DNA of 64,000 bases, from contig JAAONU010000016.1 in NCBI GenBank assembly GCA_012932295.1, positions 45,849,241 to 45,913,240 on the forward strand. The letters are read 5' to 3'. Of this stretch, positions 12,798 to 25,690 are shown one piece after another. Under the pieces are notes generated by a model. It had not been told where the DNA came from, did no database searches, and worked only from the letters and a program-made list of their open reading frames with translations. Both the position numbers and the translations under genes were made by a program. How positions within the stretch are numbered: the first letter of the stretch is position 1; every line of letters begins with the position of its first letter. The DNA comes from Cyclina sinensis (lineage: Eukaryota; Mollusca; Bivalvia; Venerida; Veneridae).

Positions 12798-14235
12798 AAA
12801 ATAAAGTTGTAGACCGCTTACACTGTCAATATTTTTACCTACAGGAGTTGCTTTTCAGAAAAAAGTATGAATATACATCTAGTTATTTTGAAGTGCGTAA
12901 TTGAAGAACATTTTTCATCATATTTTCACATCATAGTTTTTAAGGTAACGAAAAAATTCTAATAAGGTGCATCAAGTGCTGTTTTTCGCTTGTAGAGCCC
13001 TGTTAATTAAATCACGTCTGAAATCGGTACTTGTTCTAGACAGCTTTATTTTTACACTGAAATCATAACAATCCAGGGTGTAATAAAAAACGACAGTTGA
13101 TGGTTTTACACGTGAAATAACATTTAATTAAGTGTCGGCTATATATTCCAGTTACCGTCCATCCGATCCAAGTGGTTAGAATACGTTTGTTCTAAGTATA
13201 ATTCCTATTGTAACGATGCATGCTTTGAACATTGAATTGCCAACATTTGTTTCATACATCAATAAAGCTTAAAAATAATGTGTAGTTTATTCCTTAAATG
13301 TACATGTAACATTTAGGAAGAAAACCCGGTAGAAAGAATATATCGAATATGTGCTGAATAAGGAGAATAAAGGACAATAATTCGCTTTTCCTAACATACA
13401 GATGTAAGCTTTGTATACCGGAGGTCATATAAAACAGAACGCGTGTCTCTTTTGACAAAAGAAATCAGTGTGATCATGACTGTAATTCTTCAAACAGATG
13501 TTTGTGTAGTTTTATAAAAAACAAATAGATTTCAAAATTTGAAAATTACACCGTAATGATTTTGTTTCGTTAAGTACGCTTTTTATAAAGGTTTGCTGTA
13601 ATTATTAAGCAGCCTTAAGCTTCATTGTCTTGTAACAAATATATGTTCAACAGACTGCTAATCATAATTCATGTTAAGGTCATTTAAAGGCAGTACTGTG
13701 ACATAAAATAGTAAACGCTATAACAACGTTTCGACTTTTTTCAAAAGAGATTTAAAGCAAGTGCTGACGATAAACTGTATTTTACCGACTAACAACATGC
13801 ACTATGTAAAGACCTACTCCCTTTAAGAACAATTCAAGAAAAGTTCTGGATTAAAGAAGAAGTTTTTTTTCTAAAATGACCTGTTAAGCAACTTCTCTCG
13901 ATGTGTTACTATGCATTGTTTTCCTGAAACGACTAGATTCATCCAATGGCTTAGAGATAAATACCAGCAAAGAAGAAAACGTTGTAAACACTATTTTTAA
14001 TGTTTTATTTCTGCATAAGTAGAAGTAATTATCAGCTTTCTATTAACACACGCATATAATGAAACCCTTGACAAAATGGTACATATAAATCACCTACATT
14101 CCGAAAAATGCTTGAAATCACTTGACATACAATTACATTGTCTATTGAAAATGCTTGGCAAGTTAGCAGTATCTAAATTAAAAATAGTTTTCATGGATAT
14201 TTCTCCTGTGCAAAACATGAGATAACAAATTGAAA
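12798..14235. other. AT-rich non-coding stretch, nothing recognised
   Basis: About 1.4 kb without a gene, RNA or recognisable repeat. Confidence 0.5.
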
Positions 14236-15304
14236 CTAGAGCATGTCACAGAAGTGACGAATACCCGCACACAATGCTTAGTCCTAACATAAAAGCTTTA
14301 TAGATAAAAAGGGGTCATTATAAAATTCTTGCGTGGCAGTGAAGTGAAAACATGTACAGTTGAAATGAAAAAGATAAGGCTACTCCTTATAACACTGTTT
14401 TATATGATGTTATAATGTCTAGACGAACAAATATGCCAAGATATTTTAAATTCATATTTACATGAAGAAGTTATTGTTCGGACTAGGTCATTCATCAAGT
14501 GTTTACCTTTGACCGATCACTGTGTCCTTGCCTTTGAGCTACGGACTTGGTTCTTGAACATGATACACACTCTCATCTAGATGAACAAATAAGCAAAGGT
14601 ATTTCATAATCATTCCATGTGTGGAGAAGTTATGGTCCTGACAAGGCCTTTCATCAAAAGTATTTGTCTTTGACCAGTGACTGTGAACTTGCCCTTTGAG
14701 TTTTTGATTTGGGTCTTAGATACGACACACTGCCTAAACAAGTTTAAAAATGCCAATGGACGGAGAAGGTCTAGACAAAGTCTATCATTAACGATCATTT
14801 TTACATTTGACAAGTCAATGTGATTTTGACCTTTGAGCTAGTTTTGCACGCCAAACACCATCTCATCTAGATGAACAAATATGACAAGGTATTTCAAAAT
14901 CGCCCCGAGTACGAAGAAGATATGGCCCAAACTATGTCTATCATCAAAATCTGTAACCTTTGATCAATGACTGGAACTTGCCCTTTGAGCTTATGACCCG
15001 GGTATTACACGCAGCACGTTTCATCAAGGTAAACAAATATGTAAAGTAATTTGAAAAGCATTTCATGCAAGGAGAAGTTATGGCCCGGACAAATACTATT
15101 ATCATCATTTTTTACCTTTGACCAGTGACTGTGACTTTGACATTTGAGCTATGGACCTGGGTCTTACAGACGACACATCATCTTATCAAGGTGAATAAAT
15201 TTGCCAAGGTAGTAAAAACATCCTTCAATGTATGGAGAAGTTTTGTCTGGACAACAAAAGGGACGGATGGACGGACAGACAGACAGACAGACGGAGGGAG
15301 GGAC
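14236..15304 (-). mobile_element. Pearl-like element: six ~155-bp core units and ACGG/ACAG microsatellite
   Basis: One end, from 14236, has a small hairpin: TGTCAC (14244-14249), loop agaa, GTGACG (14254-14259). Six core units follow, beginning near 14423, 14580, 14735, 14870, 15025 and 15194. Each carries a form of 'aacaaatatgccaaggtatt', 'ggagaagttatggcc', 'acctttgaccagtgactgtg' and 'tgagct'. The array runs into a GGAC/AGAC microsatellite at 15261-15304. The units match those at 6880-7651, so this is a second copy of that family in the same orientation. No hairpin was found beyond the microsatellite, so that end may be truncated. Tandem core units plus an ACGG microsatellite are the published hallmarks of bivalve pearl elements. 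Confidence 0.8.
15261..15304. repeat. Interrupted (ACGG)n/(ACAG)n microsatellite
   Basis: The stretch consists of GGAC, AGAC and ACGG tetranucleotides ending in GGAGGGAGGG. It sits directly at the end of the core array of the element at 14236-15304. Confidence 0.9.
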
Positions 15305-18146
15305 ATCAAAGTGAATCCAATATAATAAGAAATCAATTGTACATTGACAAAAATGAATATGAAATGTCCGTACTAGAACAAAAGCATATAAGTTTTAAAT
15401 ATAATTATCAATAAAATGAAAACTGAACGTGAAAAAAAAAAATCAGAAAAATAATCGTTTTCAAATATATATTTCCAGGAGAGCGTAAGGGTGTATTTTG
15501 TCTTTCCGCAAAACAATAAATATAACATTTGTGTTCTTGAAGATTGTTTAAATGTCCTTTATATAGCTTCTTTTAAATAAAATCAGATCTACTAAACATA
15601 CTATTGACATAGTGAGTTTAGTAAATTGAAACACTTCTTGAAAAGAACCGTATTCCTTGGTAAAAATCTAACACGCAATCTTACTTTGTTTTGGCAAGTA
15701 GCCTATCGAGCGAAAAAAGAGAAGTCTTTGAAGAAAAAATACTTTACTGCAAAATATGCAATGCATAGTGACATTTACTGCGCCCATGTTAAATATTGTG
15801 TCTGAAAGGTAATCCTCTAAGACAGATAAATCAGAAAATCGTTCTTATCATGAATTCCAATGGCAACGAAACTGTTAGATGGACGAGACAATTACATTAT
15901 AAACAAAATCGGCAAAATTAAATAGACCAGGCTTATAACAAAAAGCTCTCATGCACTACGGACTGAACTACCACCTTAGGCCATGGCAAGTTTTAATCAC
16001 GACTATGCTTTATAAGTTTAAGTAATGACGCCGATAAAATATATTCTTGTGAATAAATTTCGTTACTAAATTTGTTCAATACAAATGGTTTGAAAGGATC
16101 ACAAAAGTGGCTTTTTTACGTAATCAGCTGTCATAATAACAAACAAACCATGTCTTTTGACTGTGAATTGTGTGTTTTGATTGTTGCCTGTGAATTTCTA
16201 AAGAACAGGTTATGGAGAAAAATATGTCTTTCTTATTTCCCTTTGAAAATTGCAGTAGTACGTATTTGGAATTAAGCTGACAACAGAAAGATAGGAAAAT
16301 TAAAATGCGTTTCATGTGTAATGGACAATAATAAGATTTTTATGTAAAGGTCAAATAAATCATTATATTAACTGAATTTTACTTGTTTCAGTTCATACAA
16401 AAAGTGTTTATAAAATGCATTTATGATTTTTTCATATAAACGCAGTCAATGTTTTCTAAAATATCTCTCACTAGAAAAGTTAAACATCTATTAGTAATTC
16501 CTATTATTTTGGTTTTGTTTTCATAAAGAAATTTAGCACATCGAAACAGAGACCATTTATAGCATTTTGGTAGAACATTTGAAGCACTCTACAAATTTCT
16601 CGTATTTTAGTTGATATTTGTTTCTAAGAATAGAAGATTTATTGCCTTATTCGAGACACTTATGCCAATATTGACCTGAAACACGGTGCATAACCATATT
16701 GGCAGTGTCTCTGCGAAATCTGTCTTTTCGGCGGTCTCTCTGCGTCGGTACCGGTTATTCTCTGCTGTAAACACTGTTTGTGATGGAAGACCGTCAGAAA
16801 AATTGGACAGACATCATTTCAAACAGCTGAGTTGCTTAAAATTAATAAGTGCACGGAACATTAGAATATCTTTGCTATGTATATGCGTGTCTACTTTTCA
16901 ATTATCAGTCACTGCGCTCCGAAACTCCGTCAAATTGTACAATGGTGTACTGACATGAACAGAACTTCGGCACTTTCTACCGGCTGAAACGAGTTATTAC
17001 ATTTTTATAACGCACATAACAATCCCATCAAACATATTCACTGTTCAATATTCTTCAAGAAATTACTAATAAACTAGTCGCTATTTATTTATAAATCTTG
17101 TATACCCTCTACTTTCGGTTTTGATGGTGCACAGGAGGTCTCTCTGCAAAGCAGCTTTTAAAGCACAGGTAGGCTCTCTGCATACAGCACAGGCATTACA
17201 AATCTTTTTGTTGTAATATATATATTCAGTTTGGAAAGTGTTGTACTCCAATTGAGTACATATGAATATTGTAAAAATCGTTTTTGACTGGCACTAACAT
17301 AGATCTATACATATACTGGAAAGAATAGTTTCGTTGACGTCCATTTAAGAAGGGGAATTTTGTTTAGAGAACATGTTTTTCTAAATTTTTACTATTTTCA
17401 AAATTTTGAGCGTCATGCATCATGGTCATTATTACAATTCACATTATACGATTATACGAACGACAGAAATCGTGTGAAATAAAAGACGTCCACCTGGAAA
17501 CAAACCTTTGTCATCTAAATATCTTTACCCCTACCTACTGAACGAATTTCTGTTTTTACGATGATAAAATGTTGAATCCACATTTATAGATTTGTAAACT
17601 ATCTATATACATATGTAACAATTTTCGTGAATTTTGACAGGTTTATAGACATTGCTTTTTCCGTCAATAGTACGTATCTTAAAACTGTTATCAGACTGTT
17701 CCTGTCTGAATATTCCCAAAAGACCCTTAATATATACACCAAAATCAATGGCAACCCACCAAGTTGCAAGGGAGAGACGCAACATTCTTAAAGAAGGTGA
17801 ATCATTATTTCAATTATTTCTAACGTATTTATAATTTGATATCAAATGTCCTCTTTTACGTTATATTCATTAAAAAGGTTAATCATTACTTAAATTTTCT
17901 AAGATATCTTACTTATCAAATGTCCTTTTTCATACCTTTCAAAGTGACAGGATGACCAAATTTAGACTTGGAACAATTGCAGTGTCTTCATTTTTAATTT
18001 GAACATCACAAAGTTTTAAAAGCAGGATCCACTTTGTGCAAAATAAACATTTTTTCAGAATAAGAGCAGTCATATCATGAATCATTTATAATCTCCAGAG
18101 TGTTTGGACATTTTAGTAGCCAGTCTTCCTGTTCATGCTATCAGCA
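15305..18146. other. AT-rich non-coding stretch, nothing recognised
   Basis: About 2.8 kb with no supported gene. A GC-richer patch at 16690-16800 and short phrases such as 'gtctctctgc' repeated near 16733 and 17140 hint at an old repeat, but no unit could be delimited. Confidence 0.5.
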
Positions 18147-18487
18147 ACGCTTTGCTAGTTCTTATTTGAAAACTCTTAAAATGTTGTTACTCTCTGTAAC
18201 GCTTTGCTAGTTCTTATTTTGAAAACTCTTAAAATGTTGTTACTCTCTGTTACGCTTTGCTAGTTCTTATTTTGAAAACTCTTAAAATGTTGTTACTCTC
18301 TGTAACGCTTTGCTAGTTCTTATTTTGAAAACTCTTAAAATCTTGTTACCCTCTGTAACGCTTTGCTAGCTTCTGTTTTGAAAACTCTTAAAATCTTGTT
18401 AATATCTGTTACGCTTTGCTAGTTCTTATTTTGAAAACTTTTAAAATCTTGTTGCTATCTGTAACGCTTTACAAGCTTATTTGGAAA
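18147..18487. repeat. 53-bp minisatellite, about 6.4 copies
   Basis: ACGCTTTGCTAG or its variants start at 18147, 18199, 18252, 18305, 18358, 18411 and 18464. The spacing is 53 bases throughout except the first (52, one T missing). Units read ACGCTTTGCTAG, then 'ttcttattttgaaaactctt', then 'aaaatgttgttactctctgt'. Early units are nearly identical; units 5 to 7 carry more changes (aaaatCttgtt, aataTctgtt, ACGCTTTACAAGC). This gradient suggests that recent homogenisation acted on the left part of the array. No relation to the ~155-bp core arrays was seen. Confidence 0.95.
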
Positions 18488-19740
18488 GGTCGTTGCCTTT
18501 CAATAAGATAAAAAATAGAACATCTATTTGTAGGCAAATAAGCTATCAAGGAAATAAACAATTTAATTTACTCTTGCTAAATATAGTGCCTGAGAAATTA
18601 ACTGTACAGACATATAAATCAGAGAAAAATGTTCCGACGATGTTTATCACACAACAGCTAACGAGACAATTGCAACAAAAGTGTATTGGAATTACATTCC
18701 TCTTCAAAATAACAACCCAGACGTATGGTCAAGACAAATGCTTAATACTCAATCAAATCGTAAACATTAGAAGTTAGCAATCTTCTTTTACTTCCAAGAT
18801 GGATATAAATGTAATACATAAAAAGGGTTTTACTCATTGGAAGTTTTAACGTTTGCACGATGAATATTTCTAAAGTAAAATATTTGAAATCTTAGTTTTT
18901 ACAAAAGGAGACACTAGTGAAAATTGTGAAGCGTGGACAGTAGTTGTTTGAATACTCAGTTAAACCATTTATTTTCAAAGTTAAAAAGACCATATGGAGA
19001 ACGTTTAATTACCAAAAAACAACTAAGTTCTGGTTCAGTTATTCATGACTGAAGATAAATACAACTGAACTACAAACTTTAAGTACAAATTACTATTGTT
19101 GGGAACAATTAAAATAAGAAAATAGTGGTTCACATTGAAAGTTTGACAGTCAGTCAACGTATTGCATTTGTACAAATAATATGTAAATTACTATATACTC
19201 TCCATTCCTATCTGAAATGACCTAATTAAGAACTTATTATTAGAAACTCTTCTTAAACAAATAGAAAAAAGAAACATAAAACGAGAAGAGAAATGGAGTT
19301 AAAGTATCATAAACACTTTTTTTCATTTCTAACTTTCATAGGAAATGAGACTAATATTTTCCGATGGCGTCTTACTATGAACGCCCATAATGATACCCTG
19401 GAGAAAACTGTCCTAATAAAATACCTTAATTACTATCGCAAAGAAGTAATTTCAGAAACCACTAAACTTGTCCTATAAGAATACACTTATTTTCTAGATG
19501 GGAAACCCCTATAATTATGAACGTTTTAGTAGAAATTTCAGTGTGTGTCACTGAGTCTTTATTGACTGGTTTTTAACAAGAGGAAAAAGTTATGAATGAA
19601 ATATTTTACTAGGATGTAAAGACAAAAATGCATAAAGTGTGTCAGTTAACATGACAGAATACAAGGGGTCAACAATTGACCTGATTATACATAAGAATAA
19701 AACCAAGGAATCTAAGATTAAAATCTGTTAGGCAGTTGCT
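18488..19740. other. AT-rich non-coding stretch, nothing recognised
   Basis: Contains a 98-codon open frame on the plus strand starting inside the last minisatellite unit (18481-18777). Its product is low in recognisable motifs and matches no family I know, so I do not call it a gene. Confidence 0.45.
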
Positions 19741-19975
19741 AATGCTAGACCAGAGGAGAAGTGGTCCAGGGGTTAGACAGCCACGTTCCCGATCCGGAAT
19801 TTGCTGGTTCGAGCCCCACAAGGGATGAGAGTCTCCACTGATATTCCACACTCCTCACTTCCAGCGCGAGTACTGGTTTGAACCCAGGAAGCAGTCATCG
19901 AGAGGGATTAATATAAGTTGCAAGAACTTGCTTCCCAATCGATGTAAAATAAATAGGTTTAGAATGCTAGACCAG
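19741..19975 (+). mobile_element. tRNA-derived SINE with 13-bp target-site duplication
   Basis: The direct repeat AATGCTAGACCAG flanks the element at 19741-19753 and 19963-19975. The ~209-bp body starts with a tRNA-like 5' part: GTGGTCCAGGGGTTAGAC near 19762, resembling an RNA polymerase III A box region, and about 35 bases later GGTTCGAGCCC, a good B box. The tRNA-unrelated part follows, with TAAGTTGCAAGAACTTGC at 19914-19931 and an A-rich tail 'gtaaaataaataggttt'. The exact duplication implies a fairly young insertion by LINE-type retrotransposition. The parent tRNA and family name are not assigned. The 60-codon minus-strand frame across it is incidental. Confidence 0.88.
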
Positions 19976-21949
19976 TCTGCTGTGATCTTTCCGAAGTTGG
20001 CAGCTAGCTAAGAAAGGTCTACATTTGAACTTGCCAAGTAGATTGTGCTAGAATTTCTAAACTTATTTCAATTCATATAAGATTAATCGTATGTTGGTTT
20101 TTTTGTTTTTTTCAAAATGATTACCCCGTTACTACTGGGATATTCAACATGTCTTTTGAAATACATTCATTTGACTGTCAGGTACAACAAACAATTTATT
20201 TCAGTTCTAACAAAAAATAATGTTTTTGTTTTGCAGAAATGTGCAAACTGAGATGGTATTTTTAAATGTCATTAAACAATGTAAATAAGACAATTACACA
20301 GTTTTATAAATAAGAAGAAATGTTTTTTTTTTTTACAATGTTTATCAAATAGGAATTAAAGATAGAATGATATACTGTTAGTTGTAACTGCGAAACACGC
20401 AGTATTATGATAGAACATGCAAACTTGTATTAATCAAATCGGTCAAGATTGTGCATTCATCCTTTGCCTTGTTACTTTGCTTCGGAGTAGACCTAAATCT
20501 TTAAATACTTTGAGATGACTGCGTTGATCTCGTAGCTCTAAAAGATTGTTTTAAACGTCCTTGACCCTATCACTTCCTTGACCCTATCATGCACTATTCT
20601 GTTTTTAATGTTACCATAGTTTTCAATTAGCTAATTTTAACCTAAGTGCTTAACATTAAATGTAAATAAACGTACGAAGCTCATCCGCTTTTAAAGGATA
20701 GTGCAGCCTTCACAACAAAAGGGTATGTATAAACCATTTCATATTGCTAAGACAGATAATAAGGTAATCCCCTGTTTCTTTTGAAGTTGTACCTCAAACA
20801 GGCTAGAAACATCAACCTAAGAGATTCTGAAAGCAGTCTCGCAAATTTAACGATTTGTTCAATATCGGGCATGTTTTCCGACATTAGACGCTTTCTTCGC
20901 TGAATGCACAACCCATTTAGGAAAGATTCAGCAGAGTTGATGAGTTGACTGATGGCAAATTGCTTTTTCAGGAACATTGAAACAGAAAAACACAAGAACA
21001 ACAAAACAACAACAACAAAAAAAGTTAATATTTTTATTTAGTTTTTGCTCAAACGCACTTCACTATTGTACTAGTACCATCATGACAGAGCAACATAAAA
21101 TCCTCTTTTGACTTGATAATACGCAAAGTGTTAAAACTATATCACATTAGGGCAATATACTAGCAAAGAGAAGTTATCGTATGTATATTTCATGAGTTCC
21201 TAAAAATGTTTGTTTTTATAAAAGATTCAATAGTTTCTCTAAGAAGATAACGAAACAATTCACTTTCTTTTGACTGGATTATAGCCCAATATGAAAAACT
21301 CATATACAATCTATTGTCAAATTATTACATAGTTTGTACAAGTCTGAAGTTGAAACCAGCAACATTCCTTTTCATTGCATACGTCGTGATAGTAAAAGGA
21401 TTTGGCATTTACTTTGTAAACATTTATGGCTTTTTATGATTTTAGTATTCTATTGGTAAAAATCATTAAAAATGTAATTTGTTTTCTCAATATTCTGTAT
21501 TTTATATACAGTGCAAGCTACAAAACGGTTATTTGCTTTGCACTAAGATATATTCCCAAGAGAAAAAAACACATATTACGCTCTTCAAAACACGCAAATT
21601 TATAATACTCTACATGAAGAAAACGGTGCAATATATTAGTACAAAGCAAACACATTTGTAAATATGATGTTATATTTGGAAAATATGAGTAGTTACTGAA
21701 ATATATTTTAAAAATGTCCGAGGTTTTCATGGACGTATTAAAGTCAACGTCCAACGTCCAAACAAAAAGGACTAATTTGCAATATTTGGTCGAGATTTCG
21801 TGAACAACTACTTACTTATGATACTTAGCTAATATGCATTAAACAGCAAATGAACTTTACCAGTTATCTTAATCTAACAGTAACACAACCTCGTGCAAAA
21901 TTGTGGTAACGTATGATCAAAACGTCAATGTTTCATTCACATAACTGAC
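19976..21949. other. AT-rich non-coding stretch, nothing recognised
   Basis: About 2 kb without a recognised feature. It has a tiny duplication 'ccttgaccctatca' near 20562 and 20577, and a short (AAC)n stretch near 21000-21017. It does not visibly match the end of the triplicated unit that follows. Confidence 0.5.
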
Positions 21950-22804
21950 TAAAACTTGTCGGCATTCTTTTACGTTTCGATAAATGTTTACTCTCTTTCG
22001 GCAAAATGCAAAACAGTCAGAGTTAATTAAATTCTTACTTTGACAAATTGATCTGATTATGGTAAACCATACAGCAGCTCACCGTCTGAAAGTCTTCAAA
22101 TTAAGCCTACATTTGTCAGCTTTTATCATAGATTACTTAATGTCCAAAAATATACTAAGAAATCATAATAATTACCGATCACTCTCGTCTTTGTAACCCC
22201 TTTGTACTTATTTTGTGTAATTATAGGGACGAAGACATTGATTTCTATAGTCTGAAAACTGGCATTTCTGATAATGTTTCCTGTGTTTGTACTGCGTAGA
22301 AAAGTTGATTTCATATAGAAGGTTACCCTGCTGTAAAATAAACTGAAGCAATACTTGCTTAAATATTTGAATGGAAGGCTTGTTATTTAACGTTTGTGAA
22401 TCAACAAGTAATCCAGAAACTAGTAGCAATTGATGTAATTTAGCTTTTAAAGGTCAGGCGAAGTAACCTATCAATATGTCACGAGTTTATTAGATAATAA
22501 GCATTTTTAGGTTATTTGATAAAATAAAAAATAAAAAATGTATCTTCACAATATAAACATGTCTCATGAACTGTACCAAACTAAGGTCAATTTTCCTTAC
22601 TTACATTTTACGTACTTATATGAATTATGACGTGATGACGTTTCTGGAGCAGATTATGGCTGTTCCTAACTAACATACAAAACCATTGCCTTAATCAAGA
22701 CATATCTAAATGTGTTTTGAAAGTTCATATTAAAATATGTACAAAGCAGCAGAAACCAGCTGCATGTATCCAATTTCGTTGAGGAAGTATCTATATTGTG
22801 TCTT

Positions 22805-22955
22805 TGCCATGGAGTATCTGTTTCATTATAAGCATGTATTCCGGTGGTTGTTTCTATACCATGGGTTGTACTGTGCCATGGTTTGTATGTATTCCATAGG
22901 TTGTATGTATGCTTTGGGTTGTATGTATGCAATATGTTATATCTATGCCATGACC
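22805..22955. repeat. 18-bp CCATGG minisatellite (copy 1)
   Basis: CCATGGG-like words fall at 22841, 22859, 22876, 22894, 22912, 22930 and 22948, a period of 17-18 bases, each followed by 'ttgtatgtat'-like sequence. The equivalent in copy 2 is at 30260-30335 (period exactly 18), and in copy 3 at 36805-36860 and 39122-39175. Since 18 is divisible by three, open frames on both strands run through it with six-residue repeats; the frames are by-products. Confidence 0.8.
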
Positions 22956-23538
22956 ATTATGAAGTTTCTTAAGCGTCATTGTCAAAATATTATACTTAAG
23001 TTGTATGTGAAGATACAAACAAAAACAAAATGAAGTGTATCTTTTCAGTTTGAAAGTTAATACTTCTTCAGTTGTACTTAGTGGACTATTGATCAAATAA
23101 ATAATATGGAAAGCGTCGTCAATATATTTCTGAATTTCATTTTGAAAGCTCAGTTAGGAAGTATGTATCTGTATATTTTAGTTAATGTCACTGTTGACAT
23201 ATTTATGAGTTACATATTACCATCACTAAGTCTTTTTAAAAATATTTCCCAGACGGTTTCTCTTTTCAGTATTCCCATGAGGAATTCAGTGCATAATGAT
23301 ATGTAGACTAAACTATGAAAACTGCTGCAGTGTAGATGAATTAAAAAAAAGAAAAATAGATTGAGGTAATTGTATAAATAAAAGCTTTTCTTTCAGGGTT
23401 CATGTTTACGAATGGTTTTATCCATTACAAGTAACATATTAAATGGTGAACTTGGAAATACCAAAGATATTTAAATATTGCACATAAAGACAACTATAGG
23501 CAGTTTCAGATTTATTTGCTTTATCTGATATAAAATGT

Positions 23539-23564
23539 CACACACTCACACACACACACACACA
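23539..23564. repeat. (CA)n microsatellite
   Basis: A 26-base CA stretch with one CT interruption. It is inside copy 1 of the triplicated segment; no equivalent stretch was seen in copies 2 or 3. Confidence 0.95.
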
Positions 23565-25650
23565 TTGTCTAAAACAACTGTCAGTCATTGAAGTTTTAAA
23601 CGAGTTTTTAAGTTCACTTTTATATAAAAAAAAGTATTATTTGTTTTTGGAATATTTCTCGCCACAAAATAGCTACAGCTGTTGATTCCCATGTTTCACG
23701 TGCTCTTTAAAGCAAAACTGATATTTTGTGCAACTACTTTTGTATTATATTGTGTGTTCTCACATGATTCAATTACCAATTCTTATGTTTTAGTGAGGAT
23801 GAAAGGGTAAGAAAACTAAAGAACATGTATTGACGATATACCCACTTTTAATTTCTAATTACCATTGATAAACCCAATCTCACTATGAATGTCTCATTGA
23901 AAAACATTAATGAGCCCCTTAAAAATCGCATATACAATATCTTACTTACTTTTGTGGATAAAATATTTGGACTTTAATGAATTGCCTTACAGCATACATT
24001 TTCTTTGTCTTTTTGTTATGTAAGTTGAGATTACATATCGATAGCAACTTGTATTTAAAGACACTATGGACCTCAAATTAAAATTATATTACATGTAACA
24101 GATAGTGATAAATTAAATTATAATATCTGTAGAACAATAAGAAGAGAGAAAAGCGTATTAGACTAGGAAAAATACGAACAACACAACTTGACTTGGCAGC
24201 CACATAAGACAGGGAAATTGAAGAGTCACTTAAAACTAATACATTTTCAGTAAAACTAGACTGACATTTGGGTTTGTAGAATGGAACATTTTGCCCATGT
24301 ACTCGTAAACCCGTATGTTATGTTTTTGATATATTAAAACCTGACTGGATGTTACACATTTTACTCGTTTGAAACATTATCACTGGAAGTTTTGTCACGA
24401 AAGATCTTCGTTAAAGCAACATGCGTTAACTGTATAAAATGAAATCAATATCTGTATCTTTCTGGAACGTGGCCTTTCTTTTAATAGCAAATGCTGGAAT
24501 CCGTTGCAAGACAATCATTTTCAATTTATTAATCTGTACAAAATAAAGTATCTCAAACGTAAAATGTACAAACACATAAATCTGATAAATGTTCTCACGC
24601 TGTTATTAAGAAAAATGAGACAATAACAACAGTAACTATTTAAACGAATGTCTTTGTTCTCGCTTTGTACATGATTATTGTTAGCGCCAGACAGCTGAAA
24701 GACTGCAGTTACAAATGCTGTGGCATGTATGTCAGCTTTGTGCATTACTTAAATATGGAAGGATTCCTAGGCGCTAAATACTAATGTTATCTATTCTACC
24801 TTTTTCAATAAATTACTAGTTGTGTAGAAAAGTTATCATGCACATCCGGTAATACAAAGCATTATTGCTTTATTCTATTTTTGTAATACTGTTACATATT
24901 AAGTTAGATGTCAACGATTTGTTTTTACATTGCTCGCTTACGGATCTTGGTATATGCATTGTGGGGTGTTCAGACGATCCCTGCTTTGTCAATTGTGAAC
25001 ACTTCTTTTCCCTTTGCTGACAGTTGCCCAAAATAAATGGTAACGTAACAGTAAATGCAACAATTTGTCTTTAAAACTTGTCTGGAGAATTTAAATTTGT
25101 CTGGAAATTTCGCAAATTTTCCCCTAAAATCGTTTCTTAAAAATTCTTGGTTTTTAATTTAAATGCCATATCTATTTTATTACCTGTCACTGTCCTCTCT
25201 TTTTGAAACAAAGGCTGGTCAGTTTTCGGCTCATTTTTATCACTGTCTAAACTGATTTGCTGATTCCGAGTATTTAGCTCCTTAAATGTTAATCCCAATT
25301 CTGGGTTGAAAGAGCCGTTATGTTTTCACGTCTTAAACAAAGCTGACACACAAAAAGGATTGAAAGAATGTATATGGAACAGCAGGCGATCCTAAAACTG
25401 AATTAGATAGCCCCGATACAAGTGTAATATGTCTGATTGTATAGGCAAACACTGATGAATGAGGTATTACAGTGTCCTCTGCGGTGATCAAGTTTTTGTC
25501 ATCAGACTGACTTTTCCGTAGATGTGACATTTACGAAGAATCAAACACTGACAGTAATGGATCCAATAAACTTAACTTACAGGCGCACAGTTAGTTTAAT
25601 GCTATGTATACACTCTCTGATTTATTGGCCTCAAGAGTAAGATGAACAAA

Positions 25651-25690
25651 AATACACACAATATAAAACACAAATACACACAATATAAAA
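25651..25690. repeat. 22-bp tandem repeat, two copies
   Basis: AATACACACAATATAAAA begins at 25651 and again at 25673, with 'cacaa'-type sequence between. It is a minor local duplication inside copy 1. Confidence 0.85.

Noticed and set aside
15125..15414. Open frames rich in D-R-Q-T residues
   Set aside because: They translate the ACGG/ACAG microsatellite and the last core unit.
18147..18487. CRISPR-like array
   Set aside because: The 53-bp period has no repeat/spacer alternation: the whole unit is repeated, and the host is eukaryotic.
18481..18777. 98-codon plus-strand frame after the minisatellite
   Set aside because: No motif, no splice or start context that decides for it, and base composition like the surrounding DNA; one isolated frame of this length is expected by chance here.
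19762..19835. A functional tRNA gene
   Set aside because: A and B box-like words are present, but the acceptor stem cannot be closed, and the flanking 13-bp duplication encloses a longer SINE.
22737..23033. 98-codon frame with repeated C-M-Y residues, and the overlapping minus-strand H-T-Y-G-I repeats
   Set aside because: Both are produced by the 18-bp minisatellite, whose period is a multiple of three; the equivalents in other copies read different residues.
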